DNA of 53,058 nt, taken from positions 1-53,058 of the forward strand of contig JAHECR010000024.1 in NCBI GenBank assembly GCA_024641655.1, read 5' to 3'. Shown here piece after piece: positions 40,759 through 51,423 of the stretch (position 1 is the stretch's first letter; every line of letters begins with the position of its first letter). Both the position numbers and the translations under genes were made by a program. The stretch comes from Acidimicrobiaceae bacterium (GTDB lineage: Bacteria > Actinomycetota > Acidimicrobiia > Acidimicrobiales > UBA8592). The notes under the pieces are model-generated. The model ran no database searches and was not told where the DNA came from. It saw nothing but the letters and a program-made list of their open reading frames with translations.

Positions 40759-42323
40759 GTCTCCTGGGGCTTCCGTGCGATTCGACCGAGCGAATGATTC
40801 AGTACGCCCGCGAGGGTGTGCGGTGCGACGACCGCCATCGAGCCGAGGTAGAACACGACGCTGAGCCCGACGCCGACGACGAGAACGGCGGCTGTGTCGG
40901 CGGCGACCGGCATCGCCTGGGTGAACATGAGCGCGGCCACGGCCGAAAGCGCGGCGCACGCCGCGGGTGCGAGGATGAGGCGAGACCATGCGGTGAGCTC
41001 CACCCCGGCGCACCGTCGCACGGCGAACAGCGTGACCGGCAACGACGCGGCGACGCGGGCCACCACCGCCCAGGCCATGGCGATCATCCCCCAGGGGGCA
41101 ACGGTCGCGAAGAGCATCGTGCTGGCAGCGGCCTGTCCGACCATGATGCGCAGCACTACATCGGAGCGGCCAACAGTGACGAGCAGGGGTGCGTTGAGGT
41201 GCCCGGCAGACCTGATGAACGACATTGCCGCTACGAGGGCCAGGACGGGCGCCGCTCCCTGCCAACTCCTGCCGAGAAGCACCACGACTGCTGGCAACGC
41301 GAACGCAGCGAGCGTCGCGAACACGGGGAACGAGATGACGACGCTGGCCTGAACCGATCGGAGGTATCGAGCGCGCAACCGGGCGGGTTCGTCGGCAACG
41401 CGCGAGAACGCAGGGAGGGCCACCTGTGCCAAGGCACCCGAGATCCCAGTCTCGGCGGAGTCGGAGAGGGTGTAACCGGCGGTGTAGAGGCCCACGACAT
41501 TGGCCGGCTGGTGGGCGCCCAGAAACAGGTCGTCGGCCTTCCGGTTCACCGAACTCAGCGTGCTGGCCGTTGCGATTCGCCACCCGACGTTGGCGAGTTC
41601 GCGTGCATGGTTCGGGTTGACGAGACGGAGCCTTGTCGAGCGTACGCGACGCCGGATTGCGATGCCGGTCGTCAGGTAGGTCACCAGTTGCTGCACGATG
41701 AGTGCCCAGAGGCCGCCGCCGCGCTCGGCCACCAGGATCGCCGCTGCCGCCCCCGTGGCCGTGCCGAGGACGGCAGCGGTCGCGACCTCCCTGAACTGAA
41801 GGTTCCGTCGCAGGAGTGCTTCGGGAACGACGCGCCACGCGCCGAGCAGCAGGGTCCCGCTGAGGCCGACCAACACCACCGGCAGCGGTCCGTCGGTGAC
41901 GATCATGAGCGCGGCGCCGGCCACTGCGACTGCAGCCGCGGCTACGGCACCGGTGACGAGGACGAGTGTGTGCGCGGCATCGAGCTGGACCCGGGTCGGT
42001 GCTCGATGTTGCGCGACGGCCTCGGTCATCCCCAAGCTGGCCATCGTCTCCACGAGGCCCACCATTGCCGTCGCCAGTGCGAAGGACCCGAAGTCCGCGG
42101 GCACCAAGAGGCGCGCGAGCACCAGATAGGTCCCGAGCTGGACCGAGCGCAGACCCCACTGCATGACGACAGACCAGGCCACCGCAGCCACGGCGGACCC
42201 ACTCGACCGTTCGCGGTGTTCGATCGTCACAGCCGCGCGCTTGGGCCGAGGGACTCTGTCAGCGAGCAATATCTCTGACGAGATCCCTCTCGAGGTCGTG
42301 GACGCCGCGGCATGGGTATGCAA
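40755..42323 (-). CDS. Wzx-type oligosaccharide flippase
   Basis: A 522-residue membrane protein with about 12-14 helices, MOP superfamily. SVQLGTYLVLARLLVPADFGSF and GLVETMASLGMTEAVAQH are the characteristic N-terminal segments, and VGLYTAGYTLSD sits mid-protein. It should flip a lipid-linked oligosaccharide across the membrane. The start is uncertain: a TTG at 42323, or a GTG at 42230 that would remove 31 residues lacking membrane character; neither has a strong ribosome binding site. Its stop overlaps by 4 bases the sulfotransferase start, so it is the first gene of the operon. Confidence 0.83.
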   Translation of the reverse strand: MHTHAAASTTSRGISSEILLADRVPRPKRAAVTIEHRERSSGSAVAAVAWSVVMQWGLRSVQLGTYLVLARLLVPADFGSFALATAMVGLVETMASLGMTEAVAQHRAPTRVQLDAAHTLVLVTGAVAAAAVAVAGAALMIVTDGPLPVVLVGLSGTLLLGAWRVVPEALLRRNLQFREVATAAVLGTATGAAAAILVAERGGGLWALIVQQLVTYLTTGIAIRRRVRSTRLRLVNPNHARELANVGWRIATASTLSSVNRKADDLFLGAHQPANVVGLYTAGYTLSDSAETGISGALAQVALPAFSRVADEPARLRARYLRSVQASVVISFPVFATLAAFALPAVVVLLGRSWQGAAPVLALVAAMSFIRSAGHLNAPLLVTVGRSDVVLRIMVGQAAASTMLFATVAPWGMIAMAWAVVARVAASLPVTLFAVRRCAGVELTAWSRLILAPAACAALSAVAALMFTQAMPVAADTAAVLVVGVGLSVVFYLGSMAVVAPHTLAGVLNHSLGRIARKPQET

Positions 42324-42414
42324 TCGGCGTCGTTGTGCGGTCCTTTAGGGGCAGCGCCTCACCCACCGGGACACTTCATCTGCCGGGCATCGGTGTCTGC
42401 GACCGACCCCGACC

Positions 42415-43347
42415 TCAGATCGTGTGCGCCGGCCGCCCGGGGCCACCGGCGGGGCGACCGTCCATGTCGGAGTTCAGCGTTGCCTCGGCCATCAGACCGG
42501 CGACGACGTCGCGAAGCTGGCTGGGGTCGTCGGGCTGGGTGGTGGAGGGTCCGAGGCGGAACGGCTCGGCGATGCCCAGCTGGTTGCCGCGCACGTCGAA
42601 GATGCGTCCGGTGACGTTGGCTGCCTCTTCGCTCGCCAGCCACGCAGCGATGACCGCGACCCAGCGGGGGGACATCGCCTCCTTCACCTCGTCGGGGAGG
42701 TCGGCGCCGCCCATCAGCGGGGCCGTCAGGCGTGACAAGGCCGCCGGAGCCAGCGCGTTGCAGGTCACGTTGTACTTGGCCAGCTCCATCGCGGTGATGA
42801 CCGTGAACATGGCGATGCCGGCCTTCGCGGCGCCGTAGTTGCTCTGACCGAGGTTGCCGTAGATCCCCGACGGGGAGGTGGTGTTGATGATGCGGCCGTA
42901 GGTGGGATCGCCCGCCTTGGCCCGTTCGCGCCAGTAGACCGAGGCATGGTGGGTGGGACCGAACGTTCCCTTGAGGTGCACCGCCATGATGGCGTCCCAG
43001 TCGTTCTCGGTCATCGAGAAGATCATCCGGTCGCGCAAGATGCCGGCGTTGTTGATCACGATGTTCAGGTCACCGAAGGTGTCGACGGCTTGCTGCACCA
43101 TGTCCTTCGCGGCCTGGAAGTCGGCGACGTTGCCGCCGTTGACGACTGCTTCGCCCCCCATCGCCTCGATCTCGGCCACGACCTGTTGCGCCGGTGTGGC
43201 ATCGGCGCCCACACCGCTCTCGTCGCCTCCGAGGTCGTTCACCACGATCTTCGCACCGTGAGCGGCCAACATCAGCGCGTGCTCTCGGCCGATGCCGCGA
43301 CCGGCACCGGTGATCAGCGCCACCTTTCCTTCGACCAGCTTGTTCAT
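42415..43347 (-). CDS. SDR family oxidoreductase, HSD17B4-like
   Basis: A 310-residue dehydrogenase. ITGAGRGIGREHALMLAAHGAKIVVNDLGG is the N-terminal motif typical of the (3R)-hydroxyacyl-CoA / 17beta-hydroxysteroid dehydrogenase type 4 branch. INNAGILRDRMIF, NTTSPSG (Ser) and YGAAKAG (Tyr, Lys) complete the active site. A GAGGAG site lies before the ATG at 43347, and a TAGCCT box lies further upstream. Likely role is beta-oxidation of a fatty acid or steroid derivative. It interrupts the surface-glycan genes without evident link. Confidence 0.87.
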   Translation of the reverse strand: MNKLVEGKVALITGAGRGIGREHALMLAAHGAKIVVNDLGGDESGVGADATPAQQVVAEIEAMGGEAVVNGGNVADFQAAKDMVQQAVDTFGDLNIVINNAGILRDRMIFSMTENDWDAIMAVHLKGTFGPTHHASVYWRERAKAGDPTYGRIINTTSPSGIYGNLGQSNYGAAKAGIAMFTVITAMELAKYNVTCNALAPAALSRLTAPLMGGADLPDEVKEAMSPRWVAVIAAWLASEEAANVTGRIFDVRGNQLGIAEPFRLGPSTTQPDDPSQLRDVVAGLMAEATLNSDMDGRPAGGPGRPAHTI

Positions 43348-43449
43348 GACACTCCTCGGGGCACGTCGTCGTCGATGCGCGGAGAGGCTACCGGACCGCC
43401 GGTGACGGGACCTGCGCCGACGCGCGGCCTTCGTTGTCACCACCCGCAC

Positions 43450-43455
43450 TACGCT
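43450..43455 (+). promoter_or_regulatory. -10-like box TACGCT upstream of binding protein gene
   Basis: TACGCT ends 10 bases before the ATG at 43466; no ribosome binding site is visible between them. Confidence 0.3.
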
Positions 43456-43465
43456 GCGCTGCGCA

Positions 43466-44713
43466 ATGGCCAGGTTTTCGCGCCTCGGGGCGCTTCTCGC
43501 CCTCGGGGTCCTCGCGGCTGCGGCATGCAGTGGGAGCTCCGCCCCGTCCGACGCGGCTGCGGTCGTCGGGCCGACGGCCTCGGCGCCTGTGGCCGCAGTC
43601 GCGGACCCGGGATCGGGTGCACCCGGAGCCGACGGCGCCCCGATCATCGTCGGCACGATCCTCGACGACGACAACATTCTCGCGCCGCTCGATCACCAGG
43701 CCCACGTGGGGTTCGAGGCCGCGGTCCGCCAGATCAACGAGCGTGGGGGCCTCCTCCGACGTCCGGTGCAGGTCATGTCGGTCAGCAGCGAATCGCGGAT
43801 GTCGGTGGTGGATGACGCGGCGCGCCGCCTCGTCGACGCCGGCGCGGTCCTGGTGGTGGTCACGTGCGAGCTCGACTTCGCGGCACCCGCAGTCGTGCGG
43901 ACCGAGGAAGCCGGCGTTCTCGTGATCTCGCCGTGTGGTGGCGAGAAGCTGTGGGGCTCCGGTGCCGCCGGCGTGCTCGCCTTCTCGATGATCTCGCCGA
44001 TTCCCACCTATGGCGCCCAGATCGCCGACCTGCTCTGGTCGGAGGGACCGCGCAGCGCCGGGTTGCTGTGGGAGCAAGGCATTCCCGACGCCGTCTCGGA
44101 GTGCGCGGGTTTCGGCGAGCGCTGGACCGAGCTCGGCGGGACCATCACGGTGGAGCAGTCCCTGCCGTTCCTGTCGGCTGCTGCGGCGCTGGCGGATCAG
44201 CCCAATGTGCTCGCGGCGCTCGGCGACGCCGACGTGGTGTTCCTGTGCGCGTTCCAACGCATCAGCACTCTGGCACTGTCGACGATTCGTGAGGCGGGCG
44301 TGTTGACGCCCGTCGTCGGCGGCCTGACGGTCGACAACGCGACGTTCCGTCCCGTCGATGTCGCCGGTCTGGGAGACTTTCGCCTGATCTCGTTCGCGTC
44401 CACTGCCGGAGACGACCCCGCACCGGCGGTCGCCGCGGCTATCGACGCCTTCCGTTTGGTGGACGGCATCCCCCCGTCGTCGGGACGCTTCGTTCTCGGT
44501 GCTGATCTCGCGACCGCCTGGGCGCAGGTCGTCGAATCCGAGCAGACCCTCGACGGCGCGACCCTGGCCCGTGCGCTGCGCGATGCACAACGCCTCTCGC
44601 TCGTCTCCGGGGATGCATCCTTCGTGGGTACCCAAGCGCTCCAGGGCCGCACCCTGCGCGTGCTGGTTCACCGTGACGGCGCGATGGTGTTCGACCGGCT
44701 CTGGGGCGGCTGA
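43466..44713 (+). CDS. Lipoprotein, branched-chain amino acid-type ABC substrate-binding protein
   Basis: A 415-residue exported lipoprotein. The signal ends with the lipobox LAAAAC, so Cys21 would be lipidated and the protein tethered outside the membrane. After an Ala/Ser-rich linker, the periplasmic-binding-protein type 1 (LivJ-like) fold begins at IIVGTILDDDN, with HVGFEAAVRQINERGG as signature and AGLLWEQGIPDA in the second lobe. Ligands are usually amino acids, amides or aromatic acids. No permease or ATPase genes accompany it, so the transporter must be elsewhere or the protein acts alone. Confidence 0.83.
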   Translation: MARFSRLGALLALGVLAAAACSGSSAPSDAAAVVGPTASAPVAAVADPGSGAPGADGAPIIVGTILDDDNILAPLDHQAHVGFEAAVRQINERGGLLRRPVQVMSVSSESRMSVVDDAARRLVDAGAVLVVVTCELDFAAPAVVRTEEAGVLVISPCGGEKLWGSGAAGVLAFSMISPIPTYGAQIADLLWSEGPRSAGLLWEQGIPDAVSECAGFGERWTELGGTITVEQSLPFLSAAAALADQPNVLAALGDADVVFLCAFQRISTLALSTIREAGVLTPVVGGLTVDNATFRPVDVAGLGDFRLISFASTAGDDPAPAVAAAIDAFRLVDGIPPSSGRFVLGADLATAWAQVVESEQTLDGATLARALRDAQRLSLVSGDASFVGTQALQGRTLRVLVHRDGAMVFDRLWGG

Positions 44714-44739
44714 GCACCCCGGCGTCGGGTCTCGGTCGG

Positions 44740-45681
44740 TCAGTACCCGAGATCGAGATCGATCGTCCCGGTCGGAGCCATCCCGGCGAGACGGCGGGTG
44801 ACGTTGTCCGCGACCCGGTCGGCGAGCAGGACGAGCCCCATCTCGGGCGTGTTCGCGACGTGGGGCGTGACGAGGCACGTGTCGATGTCCCAAAGCGGGT
44901 GGTCGTCGGGGAGGGGCTCGGGGTCGGTCACGTCGAGTACTGCGCCGGCGATGGTCCCTGCACGGAGCGCGGCGACCAGGTCGTCGGTGACGACGTGGCG
45001 CCCTCGGGCGACGTTCACGAGGACGGCGTGATCGGGGAGGAGCGCGAGGCGGCGACCGTCGATGATCCCCTCGGTTTCGGGCGTCAGCGCCAACGCGAGC
45101 ACCAGCACGTCGGTCTCGGGGAGAACCTCGCCGAGCTTGGAGGTGACCGTGGTGCGGTGCGCTCCGGGGAAGGGCACCGGGGCGCGGCGAACAACCGTGA
45201 CCTCGCAGCGAAACGGTGCCAAGAGCGTGAGGAGCTGCTCGGTGATACCACCGCCGCCGACGACGGTGACCCTTGACCCGTCGAGGTTCGCCCCACGGGG
45301 ACCGGTCCAGGTGTGCGCACGCGCGTAGGGGACGAATCCCCGCAGGAGGGCCAGGATCGACGCCAGCGCGTGTTCGGCGACCGGACGTGCGTAGACCCCT
45401 TTGCCGCAGGTCCAGGTTCGCTCGCGATCGAGGAGGTCCAGGAACGACTCGGCACCGGCATAGGGCAGCTGCACCCAGTCGATGTGCGGGCCGAGCAGCG
45501 GGGGAAGCGCGTCCGGTCGGGCGGGGTCGGCCCAGACGAGTGCCGAAGCGCGGTCGACCCCGACGACGGTGCCCCCGCCGCGCTCGACGGCTTCGACGAG
45601 CGCCGCTCGCCGCCAGCAGTCGGGCTCGACGGCGATGTGCGCAGGGGGCGGTGATGCATTGGGGTCGGTGCGCGTAGCCAC
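44740..45681 (-). CDS. D-isomer-specific 2-hydroxyacid dehydrogenase
   Basis: A 313-residue NAD(P)-dependent dehydrogenase. The Rossmann motif reads VVGGGGITEQ, with Thr at the position of the third Gly. The catalytic Arg is in VNVARGRHVV, Glu in DVTDPEPLPDDHPLW and His in LVTPHVANTPEM. It may reduce glyoxylate, hydroxypyruvate or another 2-keto acid. The GTG at 45681 is the likely start; a GTG two codons earlier is possible. It is divergent from the DPM1-like gene. Confidence 0.85.
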   Translation of the reverse strand: MATRTDPNASPPPAHIAVEPDCWRRAALVEAVERGGGTVVGVDRASALVWADPARPDALPPLLGPHIDWVQLPYAGAESFLDLLDRERTWTCGKGVYARPVAEHALASILALLRGFVPYARAHTWTGPRGANLDGSRVTVVGGGGITEQLLTLLAPFRCEVTVVRRAPVPFPGAHRTTVTSKLGEVLPETDVLVLALALTPETEGIIDGRRLALLPDHAVLVNVARGRHVVTDDLVAALRAGTIAGAVLDVTDPEPLPDDHPLWDIDTCLVTPHVANTPEMGLVLLADRVADNVTRRLAGMAPTGTIDLDLGY

Positions 45682-45767
45682 GTGCACACGATGGCACACC
45701 CGCCCCGCATCGGGGGCTCCGGGCCCGGTCGCCTCAAGGCACCTTCGGCGATGCCGATTGGTACGCC

Positions 45768-46847
45768 ATGGCTGCCGGGGCAATCAAGCTGATCATTCAG
45801 ATCCCGTGTCTGAACGAGCAGGACCATCTCCCTGTCGCGCTCGCGGCACTGCCCCGCTCCGTGCCCGGTTGCGACATCGTCGAATGGCTCGTGATCGACG
45901 ACGGCTCCACCGACGCCACCGTCGAGGTCGCCCGATCTCTCGGGGTCGACCATGTGGTGTCGTTCCCCCGCAACCGCGGCCTCTCTGCCGCGTTCCAGGC
46001 GGGTCTCGACGCCTGCCTGAAGCTCGGGGCCGACGTGATCGTGAACACCGATGCCGACAACCAGTACGACGCCTCGGCGATCCCCGCGCTCGTCGCTCCC
46101 ATCCTCTCCCTCGAGGCCGACATCGTCATCGGAGATCGAGACGTCCGATCGGTCGAGGAGTTCAGCTTCACGAAGCGACGGCTCCAGGTGCTCGGCAGCT
46201 GGGTGGTGCAGAAGGCCTCTCGTACCGATGTGCCCGACACGACCTCCGGGTTTCGCGCCTACAGCAGGGAGGCCGCGCTCGGGCTCACCGTGGTGAGCCC
46301 CTACACCTACACGATCGAGTCGATCATCCAGGCCGGCCGGTCGGGCTCGGCGATCGCCCACATCCCGGTCAAGACGAATCCGAAGGTTCGAGAGTCGCGG
46401 CTGTTCGGCTCGACGTGGGGCTACATCCGTCGCAACGCCGGCACCATCACTCGCGTCTTCGCCGCCTACGAACCGATCCGGTTCTTCGGTGCGATAGCGC
46501 TGATGCTGCTGTGCGCGTCAGGAGTCGGTTTCGTCCCGTTCCTCTGGGACTGGGTGGGTCACGGCGATCGCACCGGCCATCTCCAGTCGATCATGGTGGC
46601 TTCGGTTCTGTTCGTCGGTGCGCTCCAAGTGGCGGCCTTGGCGGTCGTGGCCGACATGATGCGCAACCAGCGCGTCGTGTCCCAGCGCACGCTGGAACGT
46701 ATCCGGTTGATCGAGTCGGCAGTTGGCATCGAGGCGTCCCTGCACACTGCCTCAACCGAGTCCGGGCGAACTCACGACGAACGTGCCCGCTCGCTCGCTG
46801 AAGCGCTTCCCGAACTCCCGACGCGAGTGTTCAGTGATCGGCTGTAG
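45768..46847 (+). CDS. DPM1-like GT2 glycosyltransferase with C-terminal membrane helices
   Basis: A 359-residue enzyme. IIQIPCLNEQDHL and VIDDGSTDATVEVA form the donor site; NTDADNQYDASAI is the DxD-like metal motif; DTTSGFRAYSREAA the acceptor loop. Two membrane helices follow (about 245-263 and 280-300), and a charged tail closes the protein. This layout is that of polyprenyl-phosphate mannosyl- or glucosyltransferases that make lipid-linked sugar donors for envelope glycans. A GT4 gene follows 22 bases later. Confidence 0.85.
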   Translation: MAAGAIKLIIQIPCLNEQDHLPVALAALPRSVPGCDIVEWLVIDDGSTDATVEVARSLGVDHVVSFPRNRGLSAAFQAGLDACLKLGADVIVNTDADNQYDASAIPALVAPILSLEADIVIGDRDVRSVEEFSFTKRRLQVLGSWVVQKASRTDVPDTTSGFRAYSREAALGLTVVSPYTYTIESIIQAGRSGSAIAHIPVKTNPKVRESRLFGSTWGYIRRNAGTITRVFAAYEPIRFFGAIALMLLCASGVGFVPFLWDWVGHGDRTGHLQSIMVASVLFVGALQVAALAVVADMMRNQRVVSQRTLERIRLIESAVGIEASLHTASTESGRTHDERARSLAEALPELPTRVFSDRL

Positions 46848-46869
46848 CGACGACGACACGTTCGCCCCA

Positions 46870-47964
46870 ATGTCGATCGGGTTCGTGGGCCCTGTCCCGC
46901 CGATTCGTGGGGGCATCGCTCAGCACGGGGCGCGCCTGATCGAAGCGCTCCGCGCGGCAGGGCACGAGGTCAAGGTGCACAGCTGGCGCAAGCAGTACCC
47001 CTCGGCCCTCTACCGTCGCCCGGAGCGTGACGATGAAGCCGTTGCCCTTCAGGACGTCTCCTGGAGCCTGAGGTGGTCCAACCCGCTCCGATGGTGGCAG
47101 ACCGGCTGGTCGCTGCAGGACTGCGATCGCCTCGTGCTGCCATGGAGCGTCCCGTTCCACGCGCCGGCGTACCGCGCGATCATGGCGGCGAGCGCGGTCC
47201 CGACGACGATCATCGTGCACAACGCTCGCCCCCACGAGCGGTTTCCTGGTGCTGACGCCATCAGCCGTTCGGTGTTCGAGCGGGCGGGTCGGCTCGTGGT
47301 CCATGCCGCTTCGGTGGCGGCCACGTGTCGCGAGCTGGCACCAGGAGTCCCGGTGATCCAGACCCCGATGCCCCCGCCAGGGCCAGCGCAGCGACCCGAA
47401 GCCCTGCCCCGTGGACCGTTCCGACTGCTTGCGCTCGGCTACCTGCGCGAATACAAGGGGACGGACCTGGCGATACGGGCGATACGGGTGCTCGCCGATG
47501 CTGGAGTCGACGTTCGTCTCACCGTCGCGGGGGAACCGTGGGATGGCGACGCCGGTCGGTGGAAACAGCTGGTCGGAGCGCTCCAACTCGATGATCTGGT
47601 GGAGTTGCGCCTCCGCTATCAAAGCGACGCGGAGGTGCACGATCTCCTCTGCGATCATCACGCACTCGTCGCTCCCTATCGATCGGCGTCGCAGTCCGGT
47701 GTCGTCGCGCAGGCCATGGCAGCGGGTCGCCCCGTCGTTGCCTCGCGAGTCGGTGGCCTTCCGGATCTCGTCATCGACGGTGTGAGCGGCGTGCTCGTCG
47801 AGCCGGAGGACGTCGAAGCACTGGCGAGAGGTGTCGAACGTTTGATGGGTGACGTGGAGCGCCTCGCACGCGGAGCTGCGTCGACGGCGCTTTCATGGAC
47901 GGCGGTCGCCGCCTCTGTCCTCGGTGGTCGCTCAGGTCGAGGGGATGACGAGCCCGCGGGATAG
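46870..47964 (+). CDS. GT4 glycosyltransferase
   Basis: A 364-residue GT-B enzyme. SIGFVGPVPPIRGGIAQHGARL is the N-terminal glycine-rich loop, LLALGYLREYKGTDLAIRA starts the C-terminal Rossmann domain, and APYRSASQSGVVAQAMAAGRPVVAS is the ExE-like region reading S-Q-S-G-V. The start at 46870 is the family-typical N-terminus; an in-frame GTG upstream is possible. Its 3' end overlaps that of the opposite-strand PAP2 gene by 33 bases. Likely acts on the same glycan as the DPM1-like enzyme. Confidence 0.83.
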   Translation: MSIGFVGPVPPIRGGIAQHGARLIEALRAAGHEVKVHSWRKQYPSALYRRPERDDEAVALQDVSWSLRWSNPLRWWQTGWSLQDCDRLVLPWSVPFHAPAYRAIMAASAVPTTIIVHNARPHERFPGADAISRSVFERAGRLVVHAASVAATCRELAPGVPVIQTPMPPPGPAQRPEALPRGPFRLLALGYLREYKGTDLAIRAIRVLADAGVDVRLTVAGEPWDGDAGRWKQLVGALQLDDLVELRLRYQSDAEVHDLLCDHHALVAPYRSASQSGVVAQAMAAGRPVVASRVGGLPDLVIDGVSGVLVEPEDVEALARGVERLMGDVERLARGAASTALSWTAVAASVLGGRSGRGDDEPAG

Positions 47965-48699
47965 GGCACCGGTGCGGGCGTTGCTGTCGGCGAGCTGGTT
48001 CTCGATGGCGATGCCGCCGAGGATGAGCGAGGTGCCGACGACGGCGTCGAGGAAGTAGTGGTTGGCGGTTGCGACGACGGCGAGGGCCATCAGGATCGGG
48101 TGGAGCAACGTCAGCCAGCGCCAACGCGAACGGCAGCAGCGGACCACGAAGCAGGCACAGAGGGCGGCCCAACCCACGTGGAAGCTCGGCATCGCCGCGA
48201 ACTGGTTCGTGATCGACGCGAACTCGTTGCGGCTGTAGACGCCGGGTCCGTACATCGCGAGCGTGTCGGACATCCCCAGGCTCACGAGCATCCGCGGCGG
48301 GGCCAACGGGTAGAGACCGTGCACTACGAGACCGAATCCGGTGACCGTGAGCAGCACACGCCGGCACGACGCATAGTGACCGGGGTGACGGAGGAACAGC
48401 CACGCGAGGCACGCCACGGTGGCAGCGACATGCGTGTAGACGTAGTAGTGGTTCAAGAACTCGATGACCGGTCGACTCGCCATGATGGCGTGCTGCACCG
48501 CCGGCTCGACGGCGATGTCGAGTCGTCGCTCCAGGTCGACGATCTGATTCGCGTTGGCCCGGGCGCGGACCTCCTGGTCGCGGACGAGGTACCGGCCCCA
48601 CCGGTACACCTGCCATGCCGCACCGAGCAGCGCAACTTCGACCGCGAAACGGGTCACGACGTTCCTCTGGCGGAACCGATCCGCAAAGGAAGGCCTCAT
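47932..48699 (-). CDS. PAP2 family membrane phosphatase
   Basis: A 255-residue protein with about five or six membrane helices. The PAP2 motifs are APPRML, MPSFHVGWAAL (with the catalytic His) and ANHYFLDAVVG (His and Asp). The spacing is that of the PAP2_3 group with inositol-phosphorylceramide synthase-like proteins. In a glycan locus it could dephosphorylate a polyprenyl or lipid phosphate or transfer a phospho-group. GGAGGTGACC precedes the ATG, and an inverted repeat sits just upstream. Confidence 0.82.
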   Translation of the reverse strand: MRPSFADRFRQRNVVTRFAVEVALLGAAWQVYRWGRYLVRDQEVRARANANQIVDLERRLDIAVEPAVQHAIMASRPVIEFLNHYYVYTHVAATVACLAWLFLRHPGHYASCRRVLLTVTGFGLVVHGLYPLAPPRMLVSLGMSDTLAMYGPGVYSRNEFASITNQFAAMPSFHVGWAALCACFVVRCCRSRWRWLTLLHPILMALAVVATANHYFLDAVVGTSLILGGIAIENQLADSNARTGALSRGLVIPST

Positions 48700-48712
48700 G
48701 GTCACCTCCGTG

Positions 48713-48746
48713 TGGCACGCACCGCCCGTGCCAAAACGGCAACGTA
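48713..48746 (-). promoter_or_regulatory. -10-like box and inverted repeat over the PAP2 transcript start
   Basis: On the minus strand TACGTT (48746-48741) would start transcription near 48734. Directly at that point an inverted repeat, TGGCACG with CGTGCCA and a 7-base spacer (48713-48733), would form either an operator over +1 or a stem-loop at the 5' end of the mRNA. The ribosome binding site follows at 48709-48700. Confidence 0.4.
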
Positions 48747-48817
48747 CCCGCAACCTGATCGAAAGAATCGTCGCCCCGGTGTGATCTCCGTCGCCAGTCG
48801 CTTCCGGCGGTCGCGGG

Positions 48818-49720
48818 TCAGTTCTGGAGGTGGAGGACGTCCTCGGCGAGGGCCTCGACCTCGGCCCGCCAGTCGGCAGGTTCGGTGTAGGGAGTGATCA
48901 CGAACTTGGAGGCGCCGGCCTCGACGAACGCCGCGATGCGCTCCGCCAGGCCGCTGCGGCCGGTGAGGATGACGTCCTCGGCGCTCAGGTCGGGGCGGCG
49001 CAACTTGATGGCGTCGACGATGCGCTGCGGAACCGAACCGTCGGCCGAGTAGGCGATCATCGCGCCGAAGTGCTCGCGGCTGATGTGGGGGCGCCCCATG
49101 GCTTCGGTGTGCTCGTCGATGTACGGGATGCCGGTGGCCACGTCGGCGGGGACACAGAAGCTCGGCAGCCAACCGTCGCCGACGCGCGCGATCCGGCGGA
49201 GCTCACTCTTGGCGGCGCCCCCGAGCCACATCTCGAAGGGGTCCTGCACCGGCTTGGGCAGCACGGTGACTGCGTCGAGATGGAACCGTTCGCCGTGGTG
49301 GGTGACGTCGTCCTCGGTCCAGAGCCGATGCATGAGCGGGAGCGCTTCGTCGAACCAGCTGCCTCGCTCGGAGCGTTCGACGCCGAACGCCTGGTGCTCT
49401 GCGAGGTTCGGCGCGCCGAGGCCCAGCGCCGGGTGGACGCGGCCGCCTGACAGGCGATCGAGGGAGGCGAGCGACTTGGCGAGCAGCACCGGGTTGCGTC
49501 CCGGGACGACCATCACCGAGGTGCCGAACTTGAGGCGCTCGGTGCGCGCGACGCCCCATGTCATGGCGACGATCGGGTCGAGCGATGTGCCCGACACCCG
49601 CTCGGAGAACCAGGCGGAGTCGTATCCGAGTCGTTCCAGGTCTGCGAGCAGCGGTCCGAGTCGTGTCGGGTCGTTGGTCTGCGTGTTCGTGCCCAGGCCG
49701 AAGCCGATGCGGATCTTCAT
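48818..49720 (-). CDS. LLM class F420-dependent oxidoreductase
   Basis: A 300-residue luciferase-like TIM barrel. RIGFGLGTNTQ and YDSAWFSERV start the barrel, LKFGTSVMVVPGRNPVLLAKSLASLDRLSGGRV is the family core, and GLGAPNLAEHQAFGV follows. It probably uses reduced or oxidised coenzyme F420, as most actinobacterial members of this type do; FMN is the alternative. The ATG at 49720 lies 5 bases after the fumarase stop, so the two may be coupled, though no pathway link is evident. Confidence 0.85.
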   Translation of the reverse strand: MKIRIGFGLGTNTQTNDPTRLGPLLADLERLGYDSAWFSERVSGTSLDPIVAMTWGVARTERLKFGTSVMVVPGRNPVLLAKSLASLDRLSGGRVHPALGLGAPNLAEHQAFGVERSERGSWFDEALPLMHRLWTEDDVTHHGERFHLDAVTVLPKPVQDPFEMWLGGAAKSELRRIARVGDGWLPSFCVPADVATGIPYIDEHTEAMGRPHISREHFGAMIAYSADGSVPQRIVDAIKLRRPDLSAEDVILTGRSGLAERIAAFVEAGASKFVITPYTEPADWRAEVEALAEDVLHLQN

Positions 49721-49725
49721 GATGG

Positions 49726-51360
<1,635 letters not shown>

Positions 51361-51367
51361 GGACGTG

Positions 51368-51373
51368 ACGCTA
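51368..51373 (-). promoter_or_regulatory. -10-like box TAGCGT, leaderless fumarase promoter
   Basis: Minus-strand TAGCGT is followed by CACGTCC and the ATG at 51360, a 7-base gap with no ribosome binding site. Confidence 0.45.
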
Positions 51374-51423
51374 CCGGCCTCGTCGGTGTCGGGGCCATCC
51401 ATGGGACCCGTCACCGTCGGCCC

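Noticed and set aside
39796..42159. Very long minus-strand reading that would fuse extra N-terminal sequence to the sulfotransferase
   Set aside because: The upstream part shadows the flippase in another frame and is Arg/Gly-rich; the ATG at 40758 overlaps the flippase stop and begins the P-loop domain.
40746..42278. Plus-strand frame of about 510 codons
   Set aside because: Antisense to the flippase; the highly charged composition does not look like a folded protein.
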